Part shown: positions 19,425-28,502 of the stretch, one piece after another
How the letters are laid out: each line of letters starts with the position of its first letter
Numbering within the stretch: position 1 is the first letter of the stretch
Notes under the pieces: generated by a model
Database searches by the model: none
Told to the model about the DNA's origin: nothing
The model's input: only the letters and a program-made list of their open reading frames with translations
DNA from: Burkholderia sp. OK233
GTDB taxonomy: Bacteria; Pseudomonadota; Gammaproteobacteria; Burkholderiales; Burkholderiaceae
Direction of reading: 5' to 3'
DNA: 64,000 nt
Assembly: GCF_900230185.1 (NCBI RefSeq)
Contig: NZ_OCSR01000001.1
Location: 1,240,001-1,304,000, forward strand
Translations under genes and position numbers: made by a program

Positions 19425-19928
19425 GATGTCTCCTCCTGAGGCCGCGGCGCGTCTTTTGCGCGTCCGGCACGGCATGGTCGGTCGCACATACGCTGGCTTT
19501 AAACACCGTGCCGCCGTTGCGCGCCTTTGTCCTGATTGTCTTGATTTGTCAGCGCGCTGCCGACAAGATTTCTGGAGGACGCTCACCAAACGATCAAGCG
19601 TTTGAATCGCTACAACAAGTCACTGGAAAGCCCCACGCATCAGGCTTGAGCGCGCTGTACGCAAACGGGATTCAAACGGCATCCAGGGCGCGTTTTGGGC
19701 GAGGAACGAGGGGCGAGTGCATCGCGCAGTGCATGACGTGCGCGTCAGGACAGCAAAATGGCCGCAAATTCGGATGCGGCGCTGCAATAAAACTGCAGCG
19801 AGATGGCTGCCAGGGATGCTCAGATCCGGCTTTGCGAAACCGGGCTTGAGCGCCCTCTCGGCGCTGTCCCAGTGAGGCGCGGTGATGCCGGTGAGCTAGA
19901 GGTTATGCGCAGCTCCGCTGCGCATCAG
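19425..19928. other. Intergenic region, no gene seen
   Basis: These 504 bp separate the lipoprotein gene from livF, both on the minus strand. The part near 19425-19600 must hold the lipoprotein promoter. Short open frames exist but lack ribosome sites and recognisable products. No convincing terminator was found by eye. Confidence 0.5.
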
Positions 19929-20642
19929 CTAACCCACGCCTAACCATTCCTGCATAACGTCCGGCCGCTTCACAAACGACGCGAGCGCGTCATCGAAGAC
20001 AATTTCGCCATGCCCCATCACCGCAACCCTGCTGGCGAGGTCCTGCGCAATGACGAGCCGCTGTTCGATCAGCAGCATCGCCACGCCACGATCACGCAGC
20101 ATCCGCAGGCACCGCGCGACCTGCCCCATCACCAGGCTGGCTAGCCCTTCACCGGGTTCGTCGATGACCAGCAGGTCGGGGTCGCCGAGCAGTGCCCGGG
20201 CGAGCGTCAGCATCTGTTGTTCGCCGCCCGATAACACGCCGGCGCGCGTGCGCTTTCTTTCGCGCAGGACGGGGAACAGTTCGTAGGCGTCGTCGAAGGT
20301 GAAGCGCGGTGCACGGCCGCGAGCGTGCGGCGCCACACCGAGTTGCAGATTCTCGCGGACGCTCAGCGTCGGAAAGACGTCGCGATGCTCAGGCACGTAA
20401 CCGAGCCCCAGGCGGGCGATCTCGAAGGTGCGTAGCCCGCCGAGTGTATGGCCGGCAAAACGCAACTCGCCCTCGCTGCGTACGAGGCCCATGATCGCGC
20501 GCGCCAGCGTCGAGCGTCCGGAGCCGTTGCGGCCGACCAGCGCGACGACTTCGCCCGCGTCGATCCGCAGGCTAACGCCGTGCAGGGTCTGACTCGCGCC
20601 ATACCAGGCGTTCAGTTGTTGAATGTCGAGCAAGGCGGTCAT
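19929..20642 (-). CDS. livF: Branched-chain amino-acid-type ABC transporter ATP-binding protein LivF-like
   Basis: This 237-residue ATPase pairs with LivG below two LivHM-type permeases. The signature (LSGGEQQMLTLARAL), Walker B (DLLVIDEPGEGL) and the switch His region (VAMLLIEQRL, where His is replaced by Gln as is common in LivF) are present. The Walker A reads GRNGSGRST at residues 37-45, so the usual Lys is Arg43. The substrate is not certain: LivF relatives also serve urea, amides or aromatic compounds, and no binding protein is encoded nearby. The start overlaps the livG stop by ATGA. Confidence 0.88.
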   Translation of the reverse strand: MTALLDIQQLNAWYGASQTLHGVSLRIDAGEVVALVGRNGSGRSTLARAIMGLVRSEGELRFAGHTLGGLRTFEIARLGLGYVPEHRDVFPTLSVRENLQLGVAPHARGRAPRFTFDDAYELFPVLRERKRTRAGVLSGGEQQMLTLARALLGDPDLLVIDEPGEGLASLVMGQVARCLRMLRDRGVAMLLIEQRLVIAQDLASRVAVMGHGEIVFDDALASFVKRPDVMQEWLGVG

Positions 20643-21391
20643 GGGCGGACGCTGTCGCCAAGGTACGCGGCGCGCACGGCCGCATCCGCGCGAATCGCCG
20701 CTGGCGTGCCGGTCGCGATGATACGGCCTTGCACCAGCACCGAAACGCGGTCGGCGATAGCAAACACGGCGTCCATGTCATGCTCGACCATCAGCAGCGT
20801 ACGGCCGGCGGTGGTCGCGCGAATCAGTTCGATGGCGCGCGCCGCCTCGGCGCGGTTCATGCCGGCAGTAGGCTCGTCGAGCAGCAAGGTATGCGCGCCG
20901 CCTGCGAGCGCAAGGCCGAGATCGAGCGCGCGTTGCTCGGCATAGCTGAGTGTGCCGGCCTGGATATGTCTGCGCGCACTCAGCCCCACGGCTTCGAGCA
21001 CCTGCTCGGCGCGCGCATCGACCGTGCGTGAGCCGCTGAAACGCTGCCACCAGCGCGTGCGGTCGCGCTCGGCCAGCATGGCCGCGCAACGCAGGTTGTC
21101 GAATACGCTCAGGCAAGCGAACACGCTGGTGGTCTGGAAGCTGCGCGCGAGGCCCCGGCGCGTGATGGCGGCCGGCGCGAGGCGCGTGATCTCCGCGCCG
21201 AACAGATCGATGCGCCCGGCGTTCGGACGTGCGCCACCGGCGATCAGATTGAACAGCGTCGACTTGCCCGCGCCGTTCGGACCAATCAACGCATGGCGCT
21301 CACCGGGTTCGATCGCAAGATCGACGCCGCGCAGAATCCGCGTGGCGCCGATACGTTTTTCGAGACCGTAGACCGCGAGGGCCGGGATCAT
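20639..21391 (-). CDS. livG: Branched-chain amino-acid-type ABC transporter ATP-binding protein LivG-like
   Basis: This 250-residue ATPase has Walker A GPNGAGKST, the LivG-type insert with RSFQTTSVFACLSVFDNL, the degenerate signature LSYAEQRALDLGLAL, Walker B TLLLDEPTAGM and switch His in LLMVEHDMDAVF. The open frame continues far upstream in a non-native frame of livM, but the family start MIPALAVYGLEKRIG is internal. That ATG overlaps the livM stop by ATGA, so translation of the four liv genes is coupled. Confidence 0.91.
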   Translation of the reverse strand: MIPALAVYGLEKRIGATRILRGVDLAIEPGERHALIGPNGAGKSTLFNLIAGGARPNAGRIDLFGAEITRLAPAAITRRGLARSFQTTSVFACLSVFDNLRCAAMLAERDRTRWWQRFSGSRTVDARAEQVLEAVGLSARRHIQAGTLSYAEQRALDLGLALAGGAHTLLLDEPTAGMNRAEAARAIELIRATTAGRTLLMVEHDMDAVFAIADRVSVLVQGRIIATGTPAAIRADAAVRAAYLGDSVRP

Positions 21392-22677
21392 CGCGCGTCT
21401 CCGGTGATCGGCGTAGCGCTGGCGCGAACGGCAAGACGTGCTTGCGCACGAAGCGCATAGTGCGCGGAGAGTGCGCCTGGCGCGGCCAGCATGAACACCC
21501 CGACGCCGAGCCAGAGATGCGGCGAGGCTGTCTCCAGCGGCACGCCGATGATGCTGAACGCCGCGCCATCGCTCGCACCGAATTGCACGGCATAAGCCCA
21601 CTGCACCGCGAGCATGACGGCCAGCGTCCATAGCACCGCTGAGGCCGCGCCCCATAGATACGCCTTGCCGCACACGCGCCAACCGTAAGCAGCGACGCGT
21701 GCCATGTGCCGCTGCACGAAGCCCGCCAGTCCATCCGGCGACGCCACCACGATCACGATAAAGAACAGCCCCAGATAGAACAGCCACGCCCGCGTCACGC
21801 TCGCCACCGCGACGCTGAAAAACGTCAGGACGATCGCGCCCGCGACCGGCCCGAAGAATGCTCCTGTGCCGCCGATCACTGTCGCGATCAGCACGGCGCC
21901 CGAGCGCATCATGCCGACGCTTTCCGTCGACACCAGTTCGACATTGATCAGCCCCAGGGTGCCTGCGATACCCGCAAAAAACGCCGACATCACCACCACG
22001 CCATAGCGGATGCGGCGCGGATAGCAGCCGATCGCGGCGGCGCGCGCCGGGTTGTCGCGTACGGCGTTGGCGAGCCGCATGAACGGTGTGCGCGACAACC
22101 CGAACATGGCCACGCTCGCCAGCACGCACCACAGCGCGATCAGCGCGTACGCCTCGCGCGTCGGGCCGAAGCTCCAGTTTGCGAGCATCGGTCCACCCGC
22201 GCGATCGATCGGCACACCGGCCTCGCCGCCGAACCAGTTGGGCAGCGTCCACGCGGCCGCGGCGACGAGCTCGCCGATGCCGAGCGTGATCATCGCGAAG
22301 GCCGTACCGGCGCGCCGCGTCGACACGAGACCGAACAGCACCCCGCACAATGCGCCGCCCATGCCGCCGATCAACGGCAGCAGCACCAACGGCACACCGA
22401 TGCGATTGAACACCTGCGCCGCAATGAGTGCGCCGAGGCCGGAGTAAGTGGCATGTCCGAAGGACAGCAAGCCTGTTTCGCCGAGCAGCAGGTTATACGA
22501 TAGCGCGAATACGATCATCGTCGCGGTTTGCGCGAGATAGGCAAGCAGCCAGCTTTGCGGCCAGATAAAGGGCGGCACGGCGAGGAACAGGACGAGTGCG
22601 AGCCATGGCGCGAACCTGCGCAACATCGAGCGCGACTTGACTGCCGGCACAGCAAACTTTTCGGGCGGCTCACGCAT
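21388..22677 (-). CDS. livM: Branched-chain amino-acid-type ABC transporter permease LivM-like
   Basis: This 429-residue inner-membrane permease starts at ATG 22677 (MREPPEKF), overlapping livH by 8 bp; a longer frame lies inside livH. Hydrophobic segments run through the protein. LivM landmarks are ALSYNLLLGETGLLSFGHA, FAMITLGIGEL and the cytoplasmic loop NAVRDNPARAAAIGCYPRRIRYG, with GGTGAFFGPVAGA near the end of the core. The C-terminal 110 residues form extra membrane segments beyond the usual LivM length of about 300-350. Confidence 0.9.
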   Translation of the reverse strand: MREPPEKFAVPAVKSRSMLRRFAPWLALVLFLAVPPFIWPQSWLLAYLAQTATMIVFALSYNLLLGETGLLSFGHATYSGLGALIAAQVFNRIGVPLVLLPLIGGMGGALCGVLFGLVSTRRAGTAFAMITLGIGELVAAAAWTLPNWFGGEAGVPIDRAGGPMLANWSFGPTREAYALIALWCVLASVAMFGLSRTPFMRLANAVRDNPARAAAIGCYPRRIRYGVVVMSAFFAGIAGTLGLINVELVSTESVGMMRSGAVLIATVIGGTGAFFGPVAGAIVLTFFSVAVASVTRAWLFYLGLFFIVIVVASPDGLAGFVQRHMARVAAYGWRVCGKAYLWGAASAVLWTLAVMLAVQWAYAVQFGASDGAAFSIIGVPLETASPHLWLGVGVFMLAAPGALSAHYALRAQARLAVRASATPITGDAR

Positions 22678-23608
22678 GATCGTCACGCCGTCCGAACAGT
22701 CCACGCGGGCGTAGCGCCAGCATGGCGACAAGCAGCAGATAGGGAATCAACGGTGCGAGTTGCGCCAGCGTCAGCGTGTCCCACGCATCCGGCAACGCGC
22801 CTCCGAATACTGCTGTGAGATCGCCCAGCGATACGTCGCTCGCCACTGCGAAGGTCTGCACGCACCCGACGATCAGCGATGCCGCCAGCGCCCCGCTCAA
22901 CGAACCCAGTCCGCCGATCACGACCACTACGAAGACGATCGAGCCGAGCGACTCCGCCATCGACGGTTCGATCACGAAGAGCGGCGCGCCGATCACGCCG
23001 GCCAGCGCGGCCAGTGCCGTGCCCGCCGCGAACACACCGGTGAACACGCGCGGCACGTTGTGGCCGAGCGCCTCGACAGCGCCCGCATGTGTAAGCGCGG
23101 CGCGTACGATCAGCCCAGCCTTCGACACGCGCAGCACCGCGTAGAGCACCGCCAGCATCGTCAGCGACACCGCCATCATGAAGGCCCGATAGCGTGCAAA
23201 GGCCGCGCCGTAGACGGTGAACAACGGTCCGTCGAGCACGGCCGGAACAGTCGCGCCAAGCGGGCTCAAGCCCCAGCCGAGCTTGACCAGCTCACCGAGC
23301 AGATACGCGGCGCCGAAAGTCAGCAACAACTCGGGGAGATGACCGTGCACACGCACGCGGCGCAACAGCCAGCGCTCCAACGCCGCGCCGATCAAGCCGA
23401 CGATCAGCGGCGCGATCACGAGCGCACTCCAGAAACCCGCATGCGCCGCCACCGAAAAACCGACGTACGCGCCGAGCATGTAGAAGCTCGCGTGCGCGAA
23501 ATTCAGCACGCCGAGCATGCTGAAAATTAGCGTCAAGCCCGCCGACAGCATGAACAGCAGCAGGCCGTAACTGACACCGTTGAGCAGGTTGATGACGAAC
23601 GACTGCAC
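22670..23608 (-). CDS. livH: Branched-chain amino-acid-type ABC transporter permease LivH-like
   Basis: This permease of about 312 residues carries the LivH signature NLLNGVSYGLLLFMLSAGLTLIFSMLGVLNFAH, shown here only for its ends: NLLNGVSYG and LGVLNFAHASFYMLGAY. The GGLGSLSGALAASLIVG loop lies near the end. A GTG at 23608, four bases after the thioesterase stop, gives the family start VQSFVINLLNG; the ribosome site is weak, and a start inside the thioesterase gene (23632) is possible. It is coupled to livM by an 8-bp overlap. Confidence 0.88.
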   Translation of the reverse strand: MQSFVINLLNGVSYGLLLFMLSAGLTLIFSMLGVLNFAHASFYMLGAYVGFSVAAHAGFWSALVIAPLIVGLIGAALERWLLRRVRVHGHLPELLLTFGAAYLLGELVKLGWGLSPLGATVPAVLDGPLFTVYGAAFARYRAFMMAVSLTMLAVLYAVLRVSKAGLIVRAALTHAGAVEALGHNVPRVFTGVFAAGTALAALAGVIGAPLFVIEPSMAESLGSIVFVVVVIGGLGSLSGALAASLIVGCVQTFAVASDVSLGDLTAVFGGALPDAWDTLTLAQLAPLIPYLLLVAMLALRPRGLFGRRDDHA

Positions 23609-23612
23609 GCGC

Positions 23613-24062
23613 CTATTCCGCCTGCACAGCAACGGTCAGCGGTTCGAGCGCCGCGCGCAGGTTGGCGGGCAAGGTCACCGGGCGACGCGTGACGCGATCC
23701 ACATACACGTGGACGAAATGGCCTTGGGCGGCGGGTTGATCTTCGCCCTCCTTGAAGAGGCCCACTTCGTAGCGCACGCTCGAGGTGCCGAGCCGCACGA
23801 CCCGCAAGCCCGCTTCGACGCGCTCGGGAAACACCAGCGGCGCGAAGTAATTGCAATGCGTCTCGACCACGAGGCCGATCGTCGCGCCATGCTCGAAATC
23901 AAGCACGCCGGCGCGGATCAGATACTCGTTCACCACCGTGTCGAAGTAGCTGTAATAGACGACATTGTTGACGTGACCATAGACGTCGTTGTCCATCCAG
24001 CGCGTGGTGATCGGCAGAAAATGCGGGTAGGCGCTGCGCGTGGCCGGTGCGGGTTTGTTCAT
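23613..24062 (-). CDS. Acyl-CoA thioesterase, 4HBT hotdog fold (YbgC/FadM-like)
   Basis: This 149-residue single hotdog-domain protein has the 4-hydroxybenzoyl-CoA-thioesterase motif: [22 protein letters not shown], with the catalytic Asp in [11 protein letters not shown]. The second half ([21 protein letters not shown]) is typical of the YbgC/FadM group that hydrolyses acyl-CoA esters. It lies 3 bp after a NUDIX gene and 4 bp before livH, so it is likely co-transcribed with the transporter. The substrate chain is unknown. Confidence 0.88.
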   Translation of the reverse strand: MNKPAPATRSAYPHFLPITTRWMDNDVYGHVNNVVYYSYFDTVVNEYLIRAGVLDFEHGATIGLVVETHCNYFAPLVFPERVEAGLRVVRLGTSSVRYEVGLFKEGEDQPAAQGHFVHVYVDRVTRRPVTLPANLRAALEPLTVAVQAE

Positions 24063-24065
24063 CGC

Positions 24066-24596
24066 TTACTGCCCCGGTTTTTCGACAAACTCGAACGGCA
24101 AACCGCGCCGCCGCATCCATTCGCCGAGCGCCTGACCGGTGCCCGCGCGCCATGGACGCAGTTTGGCCGGCTCGACCAGCCGGTATTCGAGCAATTCCGG
24201 CGACAGCGCGACCGTTCCGTACGCCTTCACGTGATACGCGATGATCAGTTCGTTTTTGCGGATGAATTCGTACACGCCGATCAATTCGACCGTCTCAGCG
24301 TGCAGCGAGGTTTCTTCCAGCACTTCGCGGGCAATGCCCTCTTCCGGGGTCTCGCCGTTTTCCAGAAAACCGGTGATCAGCGCGAACATGCCTTCCGGCC
24401 AGGCGGCGTTGCGCGCGAGCAGAATCTTGCCCTCGTACTCGACGATCGCGGCCACCACCGGCAGCGGATTGTTCCAGTGGACGTAGCCACATTCCGTATC
24501 GGGACAGGTCTGGCGGATCCGGCCGCCTTCGTGTTCGGCATCGGCGCGCTCGATCAAAGGCGTAGCGCAGCGCGGACAAAATCGGTGTTCGGTCAT
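24066..24596 (-). CDS. NUDIX hydrolase with N-terminal zinc ribbon
   Basis: This 176-residue protein has an N-terminal zinc ribbon (FCPRCATPLIE...QTCPDTECGY, four Cys) and a NUDIX box GFLENGETPEEGIAREVLEE around residues 75-97. Proteins with this pairing hydrolyse NADH, ADP-ribose or related nucleotides; NudC has a similar ribbon but is longer. The stop is 3 bp before the thioesterase start. The link between nucleotide hydrolysis and the transporter genes is not evident. Confidence 0.88.
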   Translation of the reverse strand: MTEHRFCPRCATPLIERADAEHEGGRIRQTCPDTECGYVHWNNPLPVVAAIVEYEGKILLARNAAWPEGMFALITGFLENGETPEEGIAREVLEETSLHAETVELIGVYEFIRKNELIIAYHVKAYGTVALSPELLEYRLVEPAKLRPWRAGTGQALGEWMRRRGLPFEFVEKPGQ

Positions 24597-24763
24597 GGCG
24601 AGTGGGTCGTCTCTTATGGTTTGTGTGCAGCGTTGTTCGGTGTTGAATGTCGTGCTGCGGCGGGTTCAGCAACTCGTGCGCGATGCTGTTTGTAGGCCTG
24701 GTTCCAGCTTCCGGTTCGAGTTCACGGTGCTGGCCTCGTCACAGGCGCGCAGCCGATGCGGTT

Positions 24764-25795
24764 TCATGCCAGGCACAAGTCGCGCACTTCCGCGGCGAAA
24801 CGCTCGACGGTTTCCGGCTGCGTGTCCCAGGCGCACATCAGCCGGCAACCGCCCGCGCCGATGAACTCGTAGAACTTCCAGCCGCGCGCACGCATTGCCT
24901 TGGCGGCCTGCGCCGGCAATTGCGCAAAGACCGCGTTCGATTCTCGCGGAAACATGATGCTCACACCGGGAATTTCTTGCAACCGCGTTTGCAGCAATGC
25001 CGCCATCGCATTTGCATGACGCCCATTGCGCAGCCAGACGTCGTTATCGAGCAGTCCGAGCCACGGCGCGGAGATAAAACGCATTTTCGAGGCGAGTTGA
25101 CCGGCCTGCTTCAGACGGTAGGCGAAATCGTCGGCAAGCGAGCGGTCGAAGAACACTACGGCTTCACCGACCGGCAAACCGTTCTTGGTCCCGCCGAAGC
25201 ACAGCACGTCGACGCCCGCGCGCCACGTGATCTCGGACGGATGCACGTCGAGCGCCGCGACCGCGTTCGCAAAGCGCGCGCCGTCCATGTGCACCTTTAG
25301 CTGACGCCGTTTGGCGATCGCCGCGATCGCGCGCACTTCCTCGACGGTGTAGACGGTGCCCACTTCCGTCGATTGGGTCAGCGTGACGACCTTCGGCTTC
25401 GGGTAATGAATATCGGCGCGGCGCGTGACGACCGCTTCGATCGCATCCGGCGTGAGCTTGCCGCCGACGCCCGGCGCGGTCAGCAGCTTCGAGCCGCCGG
25501 AAAAGAATTCCGGGCCGCCGCATTCATCGGTTTCGATGTGCGCGAGTTCGTGGCAGATCACCGAGTGATACGACTGGCACAGCGACGCCAGCGCCAGCGA
25601 ATTGGCGGCCGTGCCGTTGAACACGAAAAACACTTCGCAATCGGTCTGGAACAGATCCCGCAGGCGGTCGCAAACCTGGTTGGTCCAGGAGTCGTCGCCG
25701 TAAGCGGGTTCGTGGCCGCTGTTGTTGCCGGCGATCAGTGCGTTGAGCGCTTCGGGACAGATGCCGGCGTAGTTGTCGGACGCGAAATGTTGCAT
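24764..25795 (-). CDS. ltaE: Low-specificity L-threonine aldolase family (beta-eliminating lyase)
   Basis: This PLP enzyme is predicted to cleave L-threonine or L-allo-threonine to glycine and acetaldehyde. The 343-residue length and fold-type I motifs fit: FASDNYAGICPEAL at the start, VFFVFNGTAANSLAL, HIETDECGGPEFFSGGSKL, the cofactor Asp in KVHMDGARFANA and the Schiff-base Lys in CFGGTKNGLPVGEAVVFF. It precedes the NUDIX gene by 167 bp on the same strand. The gene symbol follows E. coli ltaE; other members of the fold act on phenylserine-type substrates, so specificity is inferred. Confidence 0.88.
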   Translation of the reverse strand: MQHFASDNYAGICPEALNALIAGNNSGHEPAYGDDSWTNQVCDRLRDLFQTDCEVFFVFNGTAANSLALASLCQSYHSVICHELAHIETDECGGPEFFSGGSKLLTAPGVGGKLTPDAIEAVVTRRADIHYPKPKVVTLTQSTEVGTVYTVEEVRAIAAIAKRRQLKVHMDGARFANAVAALDVHPSEITWRAGVDVLCFGGTKNGLPVGEAVVFFDRSLADDFAYRLKQAGQLASKMRFISAPWLGLLDNDVWLRNGRHANAMAALLQTRLQEIPGVSIMFPRESNAVFAQLPAQAAKAMRARGWKFYEFIGAGGCRLMCAWDTQPETVERFAAEVRDLCLA

Positions 25796-25951
25796 AGCTG
25801 GCGGCGCGCCCGGCGACGGGCGCGCTGAGATGACGGGAAAGCCGTCATTTTAGTGCGCCGGTGAGTTATTTGTTTTTCGGCCTGGTATTTGCCTTGTGGG
25901 CGGTTCAACTGGCCCATGCGTTCGTCGCAAGGCGGCGGACAAACTTGCGTT

Positions 25952-25987
25952 GCTTGCACTTGCACTTGCACCTGCACCTGCACCTGC
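25952..25987. repeat. Hexanucleotide tandem repeat TGCACY
   Basis: Five to six copies of TGCACT/TGCACC run here in the 234-bp gap between ltaE and the MFS gene. The copies are nearly perfect. The unit length is a multiple of three, so changes in copy number would not shift a frame if the region were translated. Confidence 0.8.
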
Positions 25988-26029
25988 CGGATCAGTTGAC
26001 GGCGAGGAATGCGCCACCTGGAAAGACCG

Positions 26030-27310
26030 TTAGTTGCAGCCGCAATCGGGCATGCCGCCACGGCCTCGCGGCATGTGTGCCACGATGATCAGGCCGGCCG
26101 CACCCAACAGTAGCGTCCCCGCCGCCAGCCACAAGGCCGGCGAAAAAGACCCTGTGTGCTCGGCGATCGGCGCGGCCACCAGCGGGCCGACGATCTGGCC
26201 GACGCCGTACGCCGCCGTCGCATAGCCCATCAGGCCGGCCGCTTCGTCGCCAAGCAGACGCCGCGCCTCACGCATCGCGAACAGGGTGATGGCGGTGAAT
26301 GGCAGACCGATCAGAATGCTGCCGAGCGAGAAACCGCCCGCCGTGGGCCAGACGATGCCGAGCGCAATACCGGCGGCTTGCAGCATGTAGCAACCGGCAA
26401 GCAGCGTGCGATTGTCCCAATGCGCCGGCAGGCGCGCCGCAAGCAGCGCACCGACGATCAAGGCCGCGCCGAACATCGGCCAGAACAGATCGGGCCAGGA
26501 CGAACCCGGCAGCGCGTGGCGCGCGATCACCGGCAGGAACGTCGCGGTGATGATGTAGCCGAAGCCGGGCACGCCGTAGAGCAGGATCAGCCAGAAGGCG
26601 TCGGCGCGGTGCCAGGCGTGGTTTGTAGAGGCGTGGTGACCTGCTGCGGGCGAGGATTGCCGAGCGGCAGTGATTGCCCCGCCTGTGGCAAGGGACGCGC
26701 CTCCTGGGGCGGTCCAGAACACGGGCCAAACCACGATCGAAAGCACCGCCGCGATGAGTCCGAAACCGATCCAGCCGACCGTCGCGCCGTAGCTACCGGC
26801 AGCGCTGACGAGCAAACCTGTCCCGACAATGCCCACGCCCGGGCCCGTATAGATCACCCCGCTCCACCCGTGCGCGCCGAGTTCGGTGAGCCGCCGCAAG
26901 CCCCACTGCGAGGCAAACACGAAGGTCCAGGCGCTGACCGCGCCGGCGATGAAGCGCACCACGGCCCACAGCCAGAATTGGCTTGTTACGCCCATCGCCA
27001 GCGTCAGCAGGACCGTCGCAACAAGCCCCGCGCGCACCATGCGCGCCGGCGCGACCCGCAGCGCCGCGCAGGTGACCGCACCGACGAAATAGCCTGCGTA
27101 ATTGGCCGATGCGAGCCAGCCGCCGTGCTGGATATCGATCTGCGGCTGACCGAGGGCGCTGCCGTGAAGCATCAGCGGCAGGAGCGGCGTGAACGCAAAG
27201 CGGCCGATACCGAGCACCACGGCCAAGGTGATCATGCAGGCAAGCGCCGCGCGGCGGGCGGCGTGACGTTCGGCAACGGTGCCTTGCGCGCTGGAAGCGA
27301 GATCGATCAT
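26030..27310 (-). CDS. YbfB/YjiJ-family MFS transporter
   Basis: This 426-residue protein has 12 hydrophobic segments and belongs to the YbfB (DUF1228/UPF0226) branch of the major facilitator superfamily. Landmarks are ALACMITLAVVLGIGRFAFTPLLP, GGWLASANYAGYFVGA, FASQWGLRRL and GYGVG-like YATAAYGVGQIVGPLVAAP. The substrate of this branch is unknown. The C-terminus is Gly/Cys-rich (GRGGMPDCGCN). It is divergent from a LysR-type regulator with a 118-bp shared promoter region, an arrangement that suggests control by that regulator. Confidence 0.88.
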   Translation of the reverse strand: MIDLASSAQGTVAERHAARRAALACMITLAVVLGIGRFAFTPLLPLMLHGSALGQPQIDIQHGGWLASANYAGYFVGAVTCAALRVAPARMVRAGLVATVLLTLAMGVTSQFWLWAVVRFIAGAVSAWTFVFASQWGLRRLTELGAHGWSGVIYTGPGVGIVGTGLLVSAAGSYGATVGWIGFGLIAAVLSIVVWPVFWTAPGGASLATGGAITAARQSSPAAGHHASTNHAWHRADAFWLILLYGVPGFGYIITATFLPVIARHALPGSSWPDLFWPMFGAALIVGALLAARLPAHWDNRTLLAGCYMLQAAGIALGIVWPTAGGFSLGSILIGLPFTAITLFAMREARRLLGDEAAGLMGYATAAYGVGQIVGPLVAAPIAEHTGSFSPALWLAAGTLLLGAAGLIIVAHMPRGRGGMPDCGCN

Positions 27311-27428
27311 GAGCAGACGGGTAGTGGAAGCGGGCCGGCAGTCGCCGGTTTGTTCAAACCATATTAGCTTGACCTTTCAATCACGAAAAATGAATAATTA
27401 GGATATCAACCATCGCCAAGAGAGAATT

Positions 27429-28340
27429 GTGGATCTGGCCGCTTTGACCATTTTTCGCGCTGTCGTGCGGGAAAACGGCGTAACGCGCGCCGCAGCCAAG
27501 CTCAATCGCGTGCAATCGAATGTCACGACGCGGATCAAGCAACTCGAGGAGCAACTGGGCACCGACCTGTTCATCCGTGACGGCCGGCGCCTCGTTTTGA
27601 CCCCGGCTGGCGAGACACTGCTGCCCTACGCGGAGCGTTTGCTCGCGCTCGCCGACGAGGCGCGCCATGCCGTGCGCGAGGATCGTCCGAGTGGCCGCCT
27701 GCGTTTGGGCACGATGGAAAGCGTCGCGGCGACGCGTCTGCCTGGATTGCTCGCGAGTTATCACCAGCGGTGGCCGGATGTCGCGCTGGAACTCGAAACC
27801 GGCACGACCGGCAAGCTGATCGAGCGGGTCCGCGAATTCGAAGTGGATGCAGCGCTGGTGGCGACGCCGCAGGATCCTGCCGCGCTCGGCGAATTGTTCG
27901 AGACGGTGCCGGTTTTTCGCGAAGAGTTGGTGATGCTGTCGCCGCGAGGCCATCGGCCGATTCGCGAAGTACGGGATATTGCTTTATCGACGCTGATCGC
28001 GTTCGAGCGCGGGTGTGCTTACCGGGCGTACATCGAGAAGTGGTATCTGGAGCATGGCGTGAGGCCGGCTCGCGTTCTGGAGCTCGGCTCGTATCATGCG
28101 ATCGTGGCTTGTGTCGCCGCCGGCGCGGGGGTGGCCGTGGCGCCGCGATCAGTGCTCAATCTGCAAACGGATGCGAGCAACATCGCGGTCCATGAGCTTC
28201 CCGATATTGGTGTGATCGAGACGCTTCTCGTCTGGCGACGAGGGCATTTTTCGTCCGCGCTCAATGCGCTGCGGCAAACGCTTGTGTCGGGAGAGGACGC
28301 GGTGGATTTACCTGCCGCTGCACCGGTAGGCGTTGCTTGA
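27429..28340 (+). CDS. LysR-family transcriptional regulator
   Basis: This 303-residue regulator has the N-terminal winged helix-turn-helix (residues 1-60; ARENGVTRAAAKLN-type region reads RENGVTRAAAKLNRVQSNV) and a C-terminal substrate-binding domain from about residue 90 (GRLRLGTMESVAATRLPGLL). The start is GTG at 27429. It is divergent from the YbfB-type transporter, the usual layout for a LysR regulator and its target. The effector is unknown; the intergenic region is AT-rich enough to hold a LysR site, but no single T-N11-A box stands out. Confidence 0.9.
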   Translation: MDLAALTIFRAVVRENGVTRAAAKLNRVQSNVTTRIKQLEEQLGTDLFIRDGRRLVLTPAGETLLPYAERLLALADEARHAVREDRPSGRLRLGTMESVAATRLPGLLASYHQRWPDVALELETGTTGKLIERVREFEVDAALVATPQDPAALGELFETVPVFREELVMLSPRGHRPIREVRDIALSTLIAFERGCAYRAYIEKWYLEHGVRPARVLELGSYHAIVACVAAGAGVAVAPRSVLNLQTDASNIAVHELPDIGVIETLLVWRRGHFSSALNALRQTLVSGEDAVDLPAAAPVGVA

Positions 28341-28444
28341 ATTTTTGCCTGATGCTTTGCCTGCGTGGCGGGGAACGCTAACCGCCACCGCAATCGGCCA
28401 GGTTGATGCACGGCAAGACACGACACGCCAAGGCCAGAAACAAC

Positions 28445-28491
28445 TTGGGCCACGCGGGACGCAAAAACCACCAGCGCCCCGCATGGCCCAA
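28445..28491 (-). terminator. Terminator of alaS
   Basis: The inverted repeat TTGGGCCA-C-GCGGG (28445-28458) / CCCGC-A-TGGCCCAA (28478-28491) has one internal mismatch and a 19-nt loop. It lies 11 bp after the alaS stop, followed on the minus strand by TTGTTTC. lysR also converges on it. Confidence 0.6.
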
Positions 28492-28502
28492 TCAAGCCCG
28501 AA

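Noticed and set aside
21392..22348. Long 5' extension of livG into livM
   Set aside because: The extra codons are livM in another frame on the same strand. The family start is the ATG at 21391, which is coupled to the livM stop.
25861..26088. GTG-started ORF with a hydrophobic N-terminus and Leu-His repeats
   Set aside because: The first 28 codons look plausible, but the rest is a hexamer repeat and then sequence antisense to the MFS gene end. No ribosome site was seen.
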